DNA of 64,000 nt from positions 1 through 64,000 of the forward strand of contig NZ_CALWJK010000001.1 of assembly GCF_944380975.1 (NCBI RefSeq), given 5' to 3'. A model generated the notes under the pieces. That model had not been told where the DNA came from. It saw nothing but the letters and a program-made list of their open reading frames with translations, and made no database searches. The stretch comes from an uncultured Agathobaculum sp. (lineage in GTDB: Bacteria; Bacillota; Clostridia; Oscillospirales; Butyricicoccaceae). The stretch's first letter is position 1. Each line of letters starts with the position of its first letter. Position numbers and translations under genes: made by a program. Below, piece by piece: positions 7,629 to 15,758 of this stretch.

Positions 7629-8444
7629 TTACTTGTTCTTGAATTCCTTTGCAGGCTTCTCCTTGTTCTTGTCGAGGAAGTAAGCCATGCCGTACTTCTG
7701 ATCCTCGGTAGCGAAGCACTGACCGAATACGTTGCCCTCAAACTTCAGAGCGGAATTCAGGTCGGTCTGCATGCCGACATTGATGGCTTCCTTGCACAGA
7801 GCAACCGCGATCGGAGCCTGGGACGCGATCTCTTCTGCCAGCTTCATGGCTTCGTCCATCAGGTTTTCCAGCGGATATACGTAGTTGACCAGACCCATCT
7901 CAAGCGCCTGCTGAGCGGTGTAGTTGCCGCGAGCCGTGTAGATCAGCTCCTTGGCCTTGCCCAGACCAACGATGCGAGCCAGACGCTGGGTGCCGCCGCA
8001 GCCCGGGGTGATGCCCAGACCAACTTCCGGCTGGCCGAACAGTGCGTTGTCGGATGCCAGACGGATGTCACAGCTCATTGCCAGCTCGCAGCCGCCGCCG
8101 AGGCAGAAGCCGTTGATCGCTGCAATGACCGGGCGCTTGAAGTTCTCAATCTTCCAGCAGACACGGTTGGAGTCGTTGCCGAAGAACTTGCCTTCTTCAA
8201 CCGTCATGGTGGACATCTGCGCGATGTCAGCGCCAGCGACGAAGGAGTTGACCGTCTTGCCCTTCTTGTTAACGGTGGAGGAGCCGGTCAGGATTACGCA
8301 GTAAACGTCGTCCATTTTGCCGACTTCGTCAAACGCCTCTTCCAGCTGCGCATACATGTCGGTGGAAAGCGCGTTCATCGCCTTCATGTGCTCGATCTTA
8401 ACGACCGCTACATGGCCTTTTTTCTCAACTACTACATCAGTCAT
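7629..8444 (-). CDS. crt: Crotonase (3-hydroxybutyryl-CoA dehydratase)
   Basis: Enoyl-CoA hydratase/isomerase family, 271 residues from ATG 8444, chosen because AGGAAG lies 9 nt upstream; a frame-opening codon at 8468 has no such site. Both catalytic glutamates are visible: one in GGGCELAM and one in GQPEVGLG. The oxyanion-hole segment SFVAGADIAQM is present. It dehydrates 3-hydroxybutyryl-CoA to crotonyl-CoA between Hbd and the (absent) butyryl-CoA dehydrogenase. A strong hairpin lies between thl and crt. Confidence 0.95.
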   Translation of the reverse strand: MTDVVVEKKGHVAVVKIEHMKAMNALSTDMYAQLEEAFDEVGKMDDVYCVILTGSSTVNKKGKTVNSFVAGADIAQMSTMTVEEGKFFGNDSNRVCWKIENFKRPVIAAINGFCLGGGCELAMSCDIRLASDNALFGQPEVGLGITPGCGGTQRLARIVGLGKAKELIYTARGNYTAQQALEMGLVNYVYPLENLMDEAMKLAEEIASQAPIAVALCKEAINVGMQTDLNSALKFEGNVFGQCFATEDQKYGMAYFLDKNKEKPAKEFKNK

Positions 8445-8480
8445 TGATAAAGACTTCCTTTCAATCATTCTGACGAACCG

Positions 8481-8513
8481 GTATCCGTCAGAGCTGTGCA
8501 GCCTGACGGATAC
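8481..8513 (-). promoter_or_regulatory. Intercistronic hairpin between thl and crt
   Basis: An 11-bp perfect inverted repeat (GTATCCGTCAG/CTGACGGATAC) encloses an 11-nt loop that can itself pair as GCTG-TG-CAGC. There is no U-tract, so it is more likely an mRNA-stability or processing element than a terminator. It lies 37 nt before the crt start. Confidence 0.5.
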
Positions 8514-8569
8514 TCGTTCAAATTACAGGAATCAATGCGGAGAGGGTGCGAAAAGCTGTCTGCCGGTGA

Positions 8570-9757
8570 TTACTTGCAGAGCTCGTCGCGCTCGACGATC
8601 AGGGCTTCGCCCATGCCGCCGCCGATGCACATGGTGGCAAGGCCGATGGTCAGGTCGCGCTTGATCATCTCGTGGAGCAGGGTGGTGGTGATACGGCAGC
8701 CTGCTGCACCGATCGGGTGACCCAGAGCGATTGCACCGCCGTTGACGTTGACCTTATCCATGTCGAAGCCGAGCTCACGGTTAACCGCAGCAGCCTGCGC
8801 AGCAAACGCCTCGTTGGACTCGACCAGGTCGAGGTCAGCAACGGTCAGACCAGCGCGCTTCAGAGCCTGACGGGTGGACTCGATCGGGCCGATGCCCATG
8901 ATAGCCGGATCGCAGCCGACAGAGCCGAAGGAGCGGATCTTAGCCAGCGGCTTGAGGCCGTGTGCCTTGACGAAATCCTCAGACGCGATAATCATTGCTG
9001 CGCCTGCATCGTTGATGCCAGAAGCGTTGCCTGCGGTAACCGTGCCGTCCTTCTTGAAGGCCGGGCGCAGCTTTGCCAGACCCTCGAGAGTGGTCTGCGG
9101 GCGGCAGTGCTCGTCGGTATCAAAGATGATGGTTTCTTTCTTCTTCTTGACCTCGATCGGAACGATCTCGTCCTTGAAGCGGCCGTCTGCGATTGCCTTG
9201 GCAGCCTTCATCTGGGACTCATAGCCGATCTGGTCCTGCATCTCGCGGGTGATGCCGTACTTCTCAGCAACGTTTTCCGCAGTGATGCCCATGTGGTACT
9301 GGTTAAATACGTCAAATACGCCGTCGTAAACCATCATATCAACGAACTTCACGTCGTTCATGCGAGCGCCCCAGCGCATGTTGCGGGAGATATACGGTGC
9401 GCCGGACATGGACTCGCAGCCGCCGACCAGCATCATCTGATCCTCGCCGGAGCGGATGATCTGAGAGCCCAGAGAGATCGCACGCATAGAGGATGCGCAA
9501 ACCTTGTTGAGGGTCATGGCAGGGGTCTCAAGCGGCATGCCGATACCGAGAGATACCTGACGGGCTACGTTCTGACCAACGCCGCCCTGCAATACCTGAC
9601 CAAACAGGCATTCGTCGATAGCGGCCTTGTCAACGCCAGCGCGTTCAACAGCAGCGTTGGCAGCGGCGATACCGAGCTGGGCCGCGGGTACGTCACGGAG
9701 GGTGCCGCCGTAGGTACCGATAGCAGTACGGGCAGCGGAACAGATGTAAACGTTCAT
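8570..9757 (-). CDS. thl: Acetyl-CoA acetyltransferase (thiolase)
   Basis: 395-residue thiolase. The nucleophilic Cys is residue 87 in KVCASSM. The C-terminal [16 protein letters not shown] carries the catalytic His, and CIGGGMGEA carries the second Cys. It condenses two acetyl-CoA into acetoacetyl-CoA, the first step of butyrate synthesis. The ATG follows AGGAG by 9 nt. It is first of the thl-crt-hbd transcript; the promoter and Rex-type site are at 9833-9894. Confidence 0.95.
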   Translation of the reverse strand: MNVYICSAARTAIGTYGGTLRDVPAAQLGIAAANAAVERAGVDKAAIDECLFGQVLQGGVGQNVARQVSLGIGMPLETPAMTLNKVCASSMRAISLGSQIIRSGEDQMMLVGGCESMSGAPYISRNMRWGARMNDVKFVDMMVYDGVFDVFNQYHMGITAENVAEKYGITREMQDQIGYESQMKAAKAIADGRFKDEIVPIEVKKKKETIIFDTDEHCRPQTTLEGLAKLRPAFKKDGTVTAGNASGINDAGAAMIIASEDFVKAHGLKPLAKIRSFGSVGCDPAIMGIGPIESTRQALKRAGLTVADLDLVESNEAFAAQAAAVNRELGFDMDKVNVNGGAIALGHPIGAAGCRITTTLLHEMIKRDLTIGLATMCIGGGMGEALIVERDELCK

Positions 9758-9832
9758 TTGCTGTTTCTCCTTTTCTTCTCTTGCACCGGCCGGGCCGGCA
9801 CAGTGTGGTACTTCTCTTTCGAGTTCGTTAAT

Positions 9833-9860
9833 ATTTTATCAAATGTGTGGGAAAATGCAA
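9833..9860 (-). promoter_or_regulatory. Probable promoter of thl-crt-hbd
   Basis: On the minus strand, TTGCAT (9855-9860) and TAAAAT (9833-9838) are 16 bp apart. The leader to the thl start is about 70 nt. No terminator separates it from the upstream CoA-transferase gene, so read-through from the abfD operon is possible. Confidence 0.55.
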
Positions 9861-9876
9861 GGGGTTTTCGCAAAGT

Positions 9877-9894
9877 TTGTTAAAGACTTAACGA
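9877..9894 (-). promoter_or_regulatory. Rex-type redox operator upstream of thl
   Basis: TTGTTAAAGACTTAACGA matches the published clostridial Rex pattern TTGTTAA-N4-TTAACAA at 13 of 14 defined positions. It lies 16 bp upstream of the -35 box. Rex represses thl-crt-bcd-type operons in other Clostridia when NADH is low. No rex gene is in this window. Confidence 0.65.
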
Positions 9895-9938
9895 TATGCC
9901 CAAAACTTGCACAACACACACAACTAATAAAACCGAGA

Positions 9939-11507
9939 TTAATCGTTCGCGAGGCCCATCAGCTCGTCGCGGAAGATGCGAGCATCCATCAGCTTGATCG
10001 AGCCGTCCGGCTGGTAAGCAATCTTGGGCTCGAATTCCATCTGGTCGAGCACCTGTGTCTGCAGGTCGATGCCCGGCGCGATCTCAATGAGGGTGACGCC
10101 TTCTGGACGCAGCTCGAACACGGCGCGCTCGGTGATGTACAGTACCGGCTGGTGCACTTCGTTGGCGTAATCGCCGGAGAAGGTGATGTGCTCCACCTGA
10201 TTGACGAACTTCTTCTTCGCGCCTTCCTGCGTGATGACAAGCTTGCCGTCCTCGCAGGCGGTCTTGAGGCCCTTGGCGGTGAAGGTGCCGCAGTAAACGA
10301 CCTTCTTTGCGTTCTGGGTGATGTCGATGAAGCCGCCCGCACCGGCCAGACGGGTGCCGAACTTGGAAACGTTCAGGTCGCCGTTGGGTGCAGTCTCAGC
10401 AAGGCCGAGGAATGCAACATCAAGGCCACCGCCCTGATAGAAGTCAAACTGTACGTTGTGCGGGATGATGCACATGGCGTTTGCCGCTGCGCCGAACTGG
10501 GTGCCGCCGTAGGGAACGCCTGCGATCGAGCCGGCCTCAACGGTCAGGGTCATCTTGTCCGAGATGCCCTCTTCCGCCGCGACGTTCGCGATCTTCTCCG
10601 GAGCGCCGGTGCCGAGGTTGACGATCGCGTCCTGCGGCAGCTCCATCGCTGCACGGCGGGCAATGATCTTCTTAGCGTCCATCGGGATGGGCGGGATTGC
10701 GTCCACCGGGATGCGGAATTCGCCGGTCAGCGCGCCGTCGTACGGCATACCGAGGCACTGCATATTCTCTTCGTCCGAGCCGACAACAACCGAGTCAACG
10801 TAGATGCCCGGGATGGCAACCAGCTTCGGGTCGAGCGAGCCGCCCTGTACGATCTTTTCGACCTGTACAATGACCTTGCCGCCCGAGTTCTTGCACGCCT
10901 GTGCCATTGCAGTAACGTCCAGCGGGCCGATCTCTCTATGTACGGTGCAGTTGCCGTATTCATCGCAGTAGGAAGCACGCAGGAAAACTACGTTGATCGG
11001 GAAGCCCTTGTACAGCAGGCGCTCCTGACCCTCGATGTTGACGATCTTGACCAGATCTTCCTTGGTCACGTCATTGAGCTTGCCGCCACCGTTGCGCGGG
11101 TCGGCAAAGGTCTTCAGACCAACGTGGGTGATGGTGCCGATGTTGTGCGCAGCGATATCGCGATACATGTGCGAAATAACGCCCTGCGGCAGGTTGTAGG
11201 CTTCGATCTTGTTGTTCAGTGCCAGCTCGCCCAGACGCGGTGCGCGGTCCCAGTGGCCGCCGATGACGCGCTTGACCATGCCCTCATGGCCGTAGTGGTC
11301 GCCGCCGGTGCCGTCGCGGTGGCCCTGGCCTGCTGCGAAGAACAGGGTCAGGTCCTTCGGGTGGCCGGTCTCCAGGAAGCGCTTCTCGAGTGCCTTGGAC
11401 AGGGTCTCCGGGCAGGCGCAGCTTACAAAGCCGCCGGTGGCGATGGTATCGCCGTCCTGTACTTTGAGGGCAGCTTCCTCCGCGGAGATAATGCTAACTT
11501 TCTTCAT
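9939..11507 (-). CDS. Pct-type acyl-CoA:acetate CoA-transferase
   Basis: 522 residues, single-chain family I CoA-transferase closely resembling propionate CoA-transferase. Features are the N-terminal GGFVSCACPE region, NGGGKLNDVTKEDLV, and the conserved NLGTGAPEKIA, whose Glu is the expected CoA-thioester residue; GAGGFIDITQN and EIAPGIDLQTQ follow. I chose ATG 11507, because GAGGAGG lies 9 nt upstream; the ATG at 11516 abuts that site. Placed after abfD, it may activate 4-hydroxybutyrate with acetyl- or butyryl-CoA (inference). Propionate or lactate transfer is the family's best-known activity. Confidence 0.85.
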   Translation of the reverse strand: MKKVSIISAEEAALKVQDGDTIATGGFVSCACPETLSKALEKRFLETGHPKDLTLFFAAGQGHRDGTGGDHYGHEGMVKRVIGGHWDRAPRLGELALNNKIEAYNLPQGVISHMYRDIAAHNIGTITHVGLKTFADPRNGGGKLNDVTKEDLVKIVNIEGQERLLYKGFPINVVFLRASYCDEYGNCTVHREIGPLDVTAMAQACKNSGGKVIVQVEKIVQGGSLDPKLVAIPGIYVDSVVVGSDEENMQCLGMPYDGALTGEFRIPVDAIPPIPMDAKKIIARRAAMELPQDAIVNLGTGAPEKIANVAAEEGISDKMTLTVEAGSIAGVPYGGTQFGAAANAMCIIPHNVQFDFYQGGGLDVAFLGLAETAPNGDLNVSKFGTRLAGAGGFIDITQNAKKVVYCGTFTAKGLKTACEDGKLVITQEGAKKKFVNQVEHITFSGDYANEVHQPVLYITERAVFELRPEGVTLIEIAPGIDLQTQVLDQMEFEPKIAYQPDGSIKLMDARIFRDELMGLAND

Positions 11508-11552
11508 CTTTATCATCCTCCTCTATAAAAATGCAACCTTGTTTGCAAGAGG

Positions 11553-11828
11553 TCACGTTTGCGACGCGATCTGCTCGATCTCATGGATAGCGGCCGGGAT
11601 CTCGTCCGCCGCGGTAATGATCACACGGTGGGCGGCATCGATCTCCTCGTACAGGTACGGGCAGCCGGTGCAGCCGCGGATGATGAGCAGCACGTCATAG
11701 TGGGCGCCGTCCTCGGGATAAGCGAAGGATGCGGCGCCGGAGAGGGAGGAGCGCACGGTGTTGTAGGCCTCGCCGCGGTCATAGCGCGGGTTACAGCCGC
11801 CGCAGAATTTCACGGTGCAGCGCAGCAT
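11553..11828 (-). CDS. Small Cys-motif protein of unknown function
   Basis: 91 residues from ATG 11828, with AGGGGG 11 nt upstream. An earlier in-frame ATG at 11885 falls inside a hairpin loop, so I do not use it. I do not recognise a named family. It begins MLRCTVKFCGGCNPRYDR, giving a C-x4-C-x2-C pattern, and has RGCTGCPYLYEE near residue 57, so two CxxC-like pairs could bind metal or act in thiol chemistry. It sits between abfD and the Pct-like transferase on one transcript, suggesting a helper role in the 4-hydroxybutyrate branch. That link is inferred only from position. Confidence 0.6.
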   Translation of the reverse strand: MLRCTVKFCGGCNPRYDRGEAYNTVRSSLSGAASFAYPEDGAHYDVLLIIRGCTGCPYLYEEIDAAHRVIITAADEIPAAIHEIEQIASQT

Positions 11829-11866
11829 GGCGCGTTTTTCCCCCTTCTTTTTATAGAAATTGCGAA

Positions 11867-11901
11867 CATAGGCACTCACGGGCATACCATGAGTGCCTAT
11901 G
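11867..11901 (-). promoter_or_regulatory. 12-bp inverted repeat between abfD and the Cys-protein gene
   Basis: A perfect palindromic stem, CATAGGCACTCA/TGAGTGCCTATG, has an 11-nt loop and lies 13 nt after the abfD stop. It has no U-tract on either strand. It may be an mRNA-stabilising or processing hairpin that sets abfD levels apart from downstream genes. Confidence 0.5.
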
Positions 11902-11914
11902 ATTTGCTCAGAGA

Positions 11915-13360
11915 TTACTGGATGCGAGCAATCTTCTTGGCCAGTTCCTTTTTCATTTCGAGGTTGGACTGACGGGCAATCATGATGCGCTGTGCCTGCG
12001 GCGAGCCTGCGCCATGCATGGACTCCGGCAGATAGCCAACAGCAGCGGTGCCCATAGTCATGTTCTCGATCAGGCGGAGGACACGCATACGGTCCTCGGT
12101 CGGGACAGAGGCTACACCCTTGAGGTACTTCTCGATGTACGGCTTGAGGGCCGGGTTGCGGTAGTCCGCCTCGGAGGGCTGGGTTACCATCAGGCCGCCC
12201 GCGAGGTCCTGCGCGAGGCGCGCGATCTCGTACGGGAAGCGGGTGACGTTCTGCTTGCAGACGTTCGCCAGCAGCAGGTCGATCAGGTAGTTGCCCGCCT
12301 TGGTCTTGGTGCCCTGCGAAGAGCAGGCGATGCCGCAGCAGTACAGGGTCTCGTTCAGGTGGGTCATTTCGATCAGCTTATCCTTGACGTGGGATGCCTT
12401 GGCAGAGCCAGCCATCTCGCCCGCCAGTGCAGTCGCGCCGATCAGCACGTCGCCTACGCCGACCTTGCAGCCGCCGTAGGACTGACGATGATAGCCAGCG
12501 AAACGCTCAACGATCATGCCGGCGAACTTCACTTCGCCGTTGAGGAAGATGCGGTCGTTCGGAACGAACACATGGTCAAAGATGACCAGCACTTCGTGAC
12601 CGCCGTAAACCTTGTTGCCCACGTCGATGTCGTTGTACTCTTCGGTCTTGCGGGTGTCGCAGGACTGACGGCCGTAGATCAGCGTGATGCCTTCGGAGTC
12701 GGTCGGAACCGCAAAGGAGATTGCGTAATCCTCGTCGCCCTCGCGCATGGAGATGGTCGGCATAACCAGCACTTCGTGAGAGTTTACAAAGCCGGTCTGG
12801 TGTGCCTTGGCGCCGGTGACGTATACGCCGTCGGCGGTGCGCTCAACAACGTGCAGGAACAGGTCGGGGTCGGCCTGCTTGGACGGAGCCAGAGAACGGT
12901 CGCCCTTAACGTCGGTCATTGCGCCGTCAACTGCGAGGTCCTCGTCCTGTACACGGGTGAGGAACTTGACGAAGTTCTCGTGATACTTGGTGCCGCAGGC
13001 CTCGTCGATCTCATAGGTGGAGGAGAATACGGCGTTCATTGCGTCCATACCAACGCAGCGCTGGAAGCAGGCAGCCGTCTTCTGGCCGAGCAGACGCTGC
13101 ATCTTGACCTTCTTAATGAGGTCGTCGGTGGACTGATGCATGTGGGTGAAGCGGTTGATCTTCTTGCCAGAGATATGGCTGGTTGCGGTCATCAGGTCTT
13201 CGTACTGGGGATCCTCTGCCAGCTCATAGGTAGCTGCGAAGGAGTTAAGCGAGGGGCGGATGATCGGGTTATCTACAGGATTCTCCACCTTTTCACCGAA
13301 CATATACAGATTGAGCTTGAGCTTGCGCAGGGACTCAATGTACTGGTCTTTGGTCATCAT
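11915..13360 (-). CDS. abfD: 4-hydroxybutyryl-CoA dehydratase / vinylacetyl-CoA delta-isomerase
   Basis: 481-residue FAD and [4Fe-4S] enzyme converting 4-hydroxybutyryl-CoA to crotonyl-CoA. All four cluster ligands known from the Clostridium aminobutyricum enzyme are visible: C98 and C102 (ACFQRCVGMD), H291 and C298 (YHRQSYGGCKVG), with family spacing. The start is ambiguous: TTG 13369 is closer to AAAGGA, while ATG 13360 or 13357 is conventional. I use 13360. It precedes the Cys protein and the Pct-like gene. It joins the 4-hydroxybutyrate branch to the thl-crt-hbd butyrate route at crotonyl-CoA. Confidence 0.95.
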   Translation of the reverse strand: MMTKDQYIESLRKLKLNLYMFGEKVENPVDNPIIRPSLNSFAATYELAEDPQYEDLMTATSHISGKKINRFTHMHQSTDDLIKKVKMQRLLGQKTAACFQRCVGMDAMNAVFSSTYEIDEACGTKYHENFVKFLTRVQDEDLAVDGAMTDVKGDRSLAPSKQADPDLFLHVVERTADGVYVTGAKAHQTGFVNSHEVLVMPTISMREGDEDYAISFAVPTDSEGITLIYGRQSCDTRKTEEYNDIDVGNKVYGGHEVLVIFDHVFVPNDRIFLNGEVKFAGMIVERFAGYHRQSYGGCKVGVGDVLIGATALAGEMAGSAKASHVKDKLIEMTHLNETLYCCGIACSSQGTKTKAGNYLIDLLLANVCKQNVTRFPYEIARLAQDLAGGLMVTQPSEADYRNPALKPYIEKYLKGVASVPTEDRMRVLRLIENMTMGTAAVGYLPESMHGAGSPQAQRIMIARQSNLEMKKELAKKIARIQ

Positions 13361-13400
13361 AGCGATCAAGTATCCTTTCTCTTTTCAAACTTTCTGAGGG

Positions 13401-13421
13401 GTTTGCCGGTGCGCGGCAAAC
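13401..13421 (-). promoter_or_regulatory. Hairpin in the abfD leader
   Basis: A perfect 8-bp stem GTTTGCCG/CGGCAAAC with a 5-nt loop lies 41 nt upstream of abfD. No U-tract follows. I saw no good -10/-35 between the terminator at 13438-13472 and abfD, so abfD expression may depend on read-through or on a weak promoter here. Confidence 0.35.
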
Positions 13422-13432
13422 ATACCTTCTAA

Positions 13433-13472
13433 GAAAAAACAGGGCGGGGAACGCGGGGGTCCCCGCCCTGTT
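13433..13472 (-). terminator. Terminator after 4-hydroxybutyrate dehydrogenase
   Basis: A 13-bp stem (AACAGGGCGGGGA/TCCCCGCCCTGTT) with a 9-nt loop is followed by TTTTTTC-like bases on the minus strand. It separates the dehydrogenase gene from abfD. Confidence 0.85.
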
Positions 13473-13493
13473 CAGGCGAAACGCTTACAGAAA

Positions 13494-14675
13494 TCAGAAG
13501 CACTCGCGGTATACGCGCTCGCTCAGTTCGATGCTCCACGGACGGTAGGAGTTGGTGATCAGACGCTGCTGATTTGCCTCTACCGATACGGGGAAGCTCT
13601 TGATGTCCTCTTCCTTGAAGCCGTACTCATGCAGCGGCTTGAGCGGGAGAACCTTCTCGAGGGTGACGTTCAGCGTGCGCAGAGCGTCGTCCTTGGTGCA
13701 GCCCAGGCAACGCGCAACGATTTCCTTGAACTTGCCCAGCTCGCCGTTCGGCTCGTACTCGTTGTACAGCTCAAGGATCTTGCCGAACAGAGCGTAGTTG
13801 GATTCGCCGTGCGGGACATGATAGGTGCCGCCGAGCGGGAAGGACATGCCGTGTACGGTTGCGCAGCCAGCCTTCAGGAATGCGATGCCGGCAAACAGGG
13901 AAGCGGTAACGAACTCGCCCAGATAATCCATGCGAGCGTCCGGGCCTTCCAGCGCGATGCGGCGGAAGCCTTCCAGAATCATCTCAGCCGCCTTGACCGA
14001 GTACATCTCGGAGGTAACGGTCTTGCGGTGCGGGGACAGGAAGGACTCGGTTGCGTGGATGAGCGCGTCGATTGCGGAAGCAGCGAACGGCTTGTAGGGC
14101 AGGGTCTTGAGCAGATCCGGAACCAGGCAAACCTTGTTCGGGATGATGTCATCGGAAACCAGACCGAGCTTGGTCTCGCCGCCGGTCAGCTTGCCGTCCT
14201 TCTCGTCCTTAACGATTGCAACCGAGATGTTGGTTACTTCGGAACCGGTGCCGCAGGTGGTCGGGATAGCGATAACTTCCTTCTCATGTACAACGGGCTC
14301 GCGCTTGAAGTACAGCTCATGTACAGAGGACGGGCGCTTGCAGCCGAGCAGCTTGCACAGGTCCATGATAGCGCCGCCGCCAACAGCGATAACGCGGTCA
14401 TAGGAATCATACGGAATGGCCTCGTACATGGTTTCGATCATTGCTTCGGAAGGCTCGCCTGCGCCGAACTTCTCCTGGAAAACAAATTTGCTCTTCAGGC
14501 CAAGCTCTTCCATGAAGGGCTTGTAGATGAATTCGTTGGTCAGGACAACATCGCGCTCGCCAAGCTTGAACTCTGCGGCGAAATCACCGAAGTTTGCAAA
14601 CTTGTAAATGGTCGGGGCGATGATGATCTCTCTCTTGTCCTGCATCAGGGAGGCGCTGAAAGCATCCATAGCCAT
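13494..14675 (-). CDS. abfH: 4-hydroxybutyrate dehydrogenase (iron-containing ADH family)
   Basis: 393 residues, group III iron-dependent alcohol dehydrogenase. Visible are VGGGAIMDLCKLLG near residue 98 (NAD binding), IPTTCGTGSEVTN near 137, and the metal region DALIHATESFLSPHR near 203. A third His appears in GCATVHGMSFPLGGTYHVPHGE. It interconverts succinate semialdehyde and 4-hydroxybutyrate. The adjacent abfD supports this over a generic alcohol dehydrogenase. Succinate-semialdehyde dehydrogenase (SucD) and GABA transaminase are not in the window, so the carbon source is open. Confidence 0.88.
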   Translation of the reverse strand: MAMDAFSASLMQDKREIIIAPTIYKFANFGDFAAEFKLGERDVVLTNEFIYKPFMEELGLKSKFVFQEKFGAGEPSEAMIETMYEAIPYDSYDRVIAVGGGAIMDLCKLLGCKRPSSVHELYFKREPVVHEKEVIAIPTTCGTGSEVTNISVAIVKDEKDGKLTGGETKLGLVSDDIIPNKVCLVPDLLKTLPYKPFAASAIDALIHATESFLSPHRKTVTSEMYSVKAAEMILEGFRRIALEGPDARMDYLGEFVTASLFAGIAFLKAGCATVHGMSFPLGGTYHVPHGESNYALFGKILELYNEYEPNGELGKFKEIVARCLGCTKDDALRTLNVTLEKVLPLKPLHEYGFKEEDIKSFPVSVEANQQRLITNSYRPWSIELSERVYRECF

Positions 14676-14760
14676 AATTGATACATCTCCATTCTAAAAA
14701 TTTATAAAAGGCCGTGCGGGCTTTTACATCTTTGGCAGGACAGATTTGTCCTGTGCTTTT

Positions 14761-14789
14761 ATTGTAGCAAATCCATGCCACAACTTCAA
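14761..14789 (-). promoter_or_regulatory. Promoter of 4-hydroxybutyrate dehydrogenase
   Basis: On the minus strand, TTGAAG (14784-14789) and TACAAT (14761-14766) are 17 bp apart. The leader to the ATG at 14675 is about 80 nt. I saw no Rex-type site here. Confidence 0.55.
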
Positions 14790-14844
14790 CACAAACAAAC
14801 AAAAAAATCATCAAAAAATAACCAAGCGTTCCTGTACAAAAAGA

Positions 14845-14878
14845 CAATAAAAAATCCCGCATTTTGTAATACGGGATT
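14845..14878 (-). terminator. Terminator of the amino-acid ABC transporter operon
   Basis: A stem AATCCCG/CGGGATT is followed on the minus strand by a TTTTTTATT tract, about 80 nt after the ATPase stop. Confidence 0.6.
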
Positions 14879-14957
14879 ATTTTATCGTATTTATAAGGTT
14901 TTGTAAATGGGGAGTTGGTGGAAAGTGCTGAAAAGCTTTTGTAAGAACTGCTAGTCT

Positions 14958-15746
14958 TTAGTTGTTTTGTGAAAAACGACTCAAAAAAGCCTTGGTTCGC
15001 TCGTTTTGGGTATTTTCAAACAGCTCGGTCGGGGTACCCTGCTCCACGATCACGCCGCCGTCCATAAACAGGATGTGGTCGGCAACGTCGCGCGCAAAGG
15101 CCATTTCGTGCGTGACGATAATCATGGTGGTGTGCTGGTCGGCCAGCGAACGGATGACTTTGAGCACCTCGCCGGTCAGTTCGGGATCGAGCGCCGAGGT
15201 CGGTTCATCAAAGCACAGGATGTCGGGATGCAGAGCAAGTGCACGAGCAATCGCCACGCGCTGCTGCTGACCGCCGGAAAGCTGATGCGGATAGTGGCTC
15301 ATGCGGCCTTCCAGACTCATCTGACTGAGCAGCTCAATGGCGTGGTGCTCAATTTCCTCATGGATGGCCCGCTTGTTCTGCTTATAGTCTGGCCGCTCCT
15401 TGGCAAGCAGCAGACTTGCCAGCATGACGTTTTCCAGCGCAGTATATTGCGGGAACAGGTTAAAAGACTGGAACACCATGCCGAAATGCAGACGGCGTTT
15501 GCGGATTTCTTCATCGCTCTTGGAGGAGTGATCCGCGGCATCGAACAGCGTTTCGCCGTTGACGATAATGCGGCCTGCGTTCGGTGTCTCCAGAAAGTTC
15601 AGGCAGCGCAGCAGCGTGGTTTTGCCCGAACCGCTCGAGCCGATGATGGCCAGCGCTTTGCCGCGCTCCAGCGAAAAGCTGATATCGTTCAGCACCTTGG
15701 TGGAGCCGAAGCTCTTGTTGATATTTTGTACTTCCAAAATAGGCAT
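14958..15746 (-). CDS. Polar amino-acid ABC transporter ATPase
   Basis: 262-residue ABC ATPase of the GlnQ/ArtP group. It has Walker A GSSGSGKTT near residue 36, the Q-loop in MVFQSFNLFPQ, the signature [15 protein letters not shown] near 158, Walker B ILCFDEPTSALD, and the H-loop VTHEM. AAGGAGG precedes the ATG. With the permease and binding protein upstream on the same strand it forms an importer. The substrate cannot be read from sequence; glutamate, GABA or cystine are possibilities. Confidence 0.92.
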   Translation of the reverse strand: MPILEVQNINKSFGSTKVLNDISFSLERGKALAIIGSSGSGKTTLLRCLNFLETPNAGRIIVNGETLFDAADHSSKSDEEIRKRRLHFGMVFQSFNLFPQYTALENVMLASLLLAKERPDYKQNKRAIHEEIEHHAIELLSQMSLEGRMSHYPHQLSGGQQQRVAIARALALHPDILCFDEPTSALDPELTGEVLKVIRSLADQHTTMIIVTHEMAFARDVADHILFMDGGVIVEQGTPTELFENTQNERTKAFLSRFSQNN

Positions 15747-15758
15747 TTCGGCACCTCC

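Noticed and set aside
9843..11528. 561-residue plus-strand ORF opposite the Pct-like gene, and similar antisense ORFs at 8672-9883, 12014-13432, 13629-14681, 15006-16448, 17684-18904, 56192-57454 and 58319-59776
   Set aside because: All are shadows of recognisable enzymes on the other strand, with no ribosome-binding sites and low-complexity composition.
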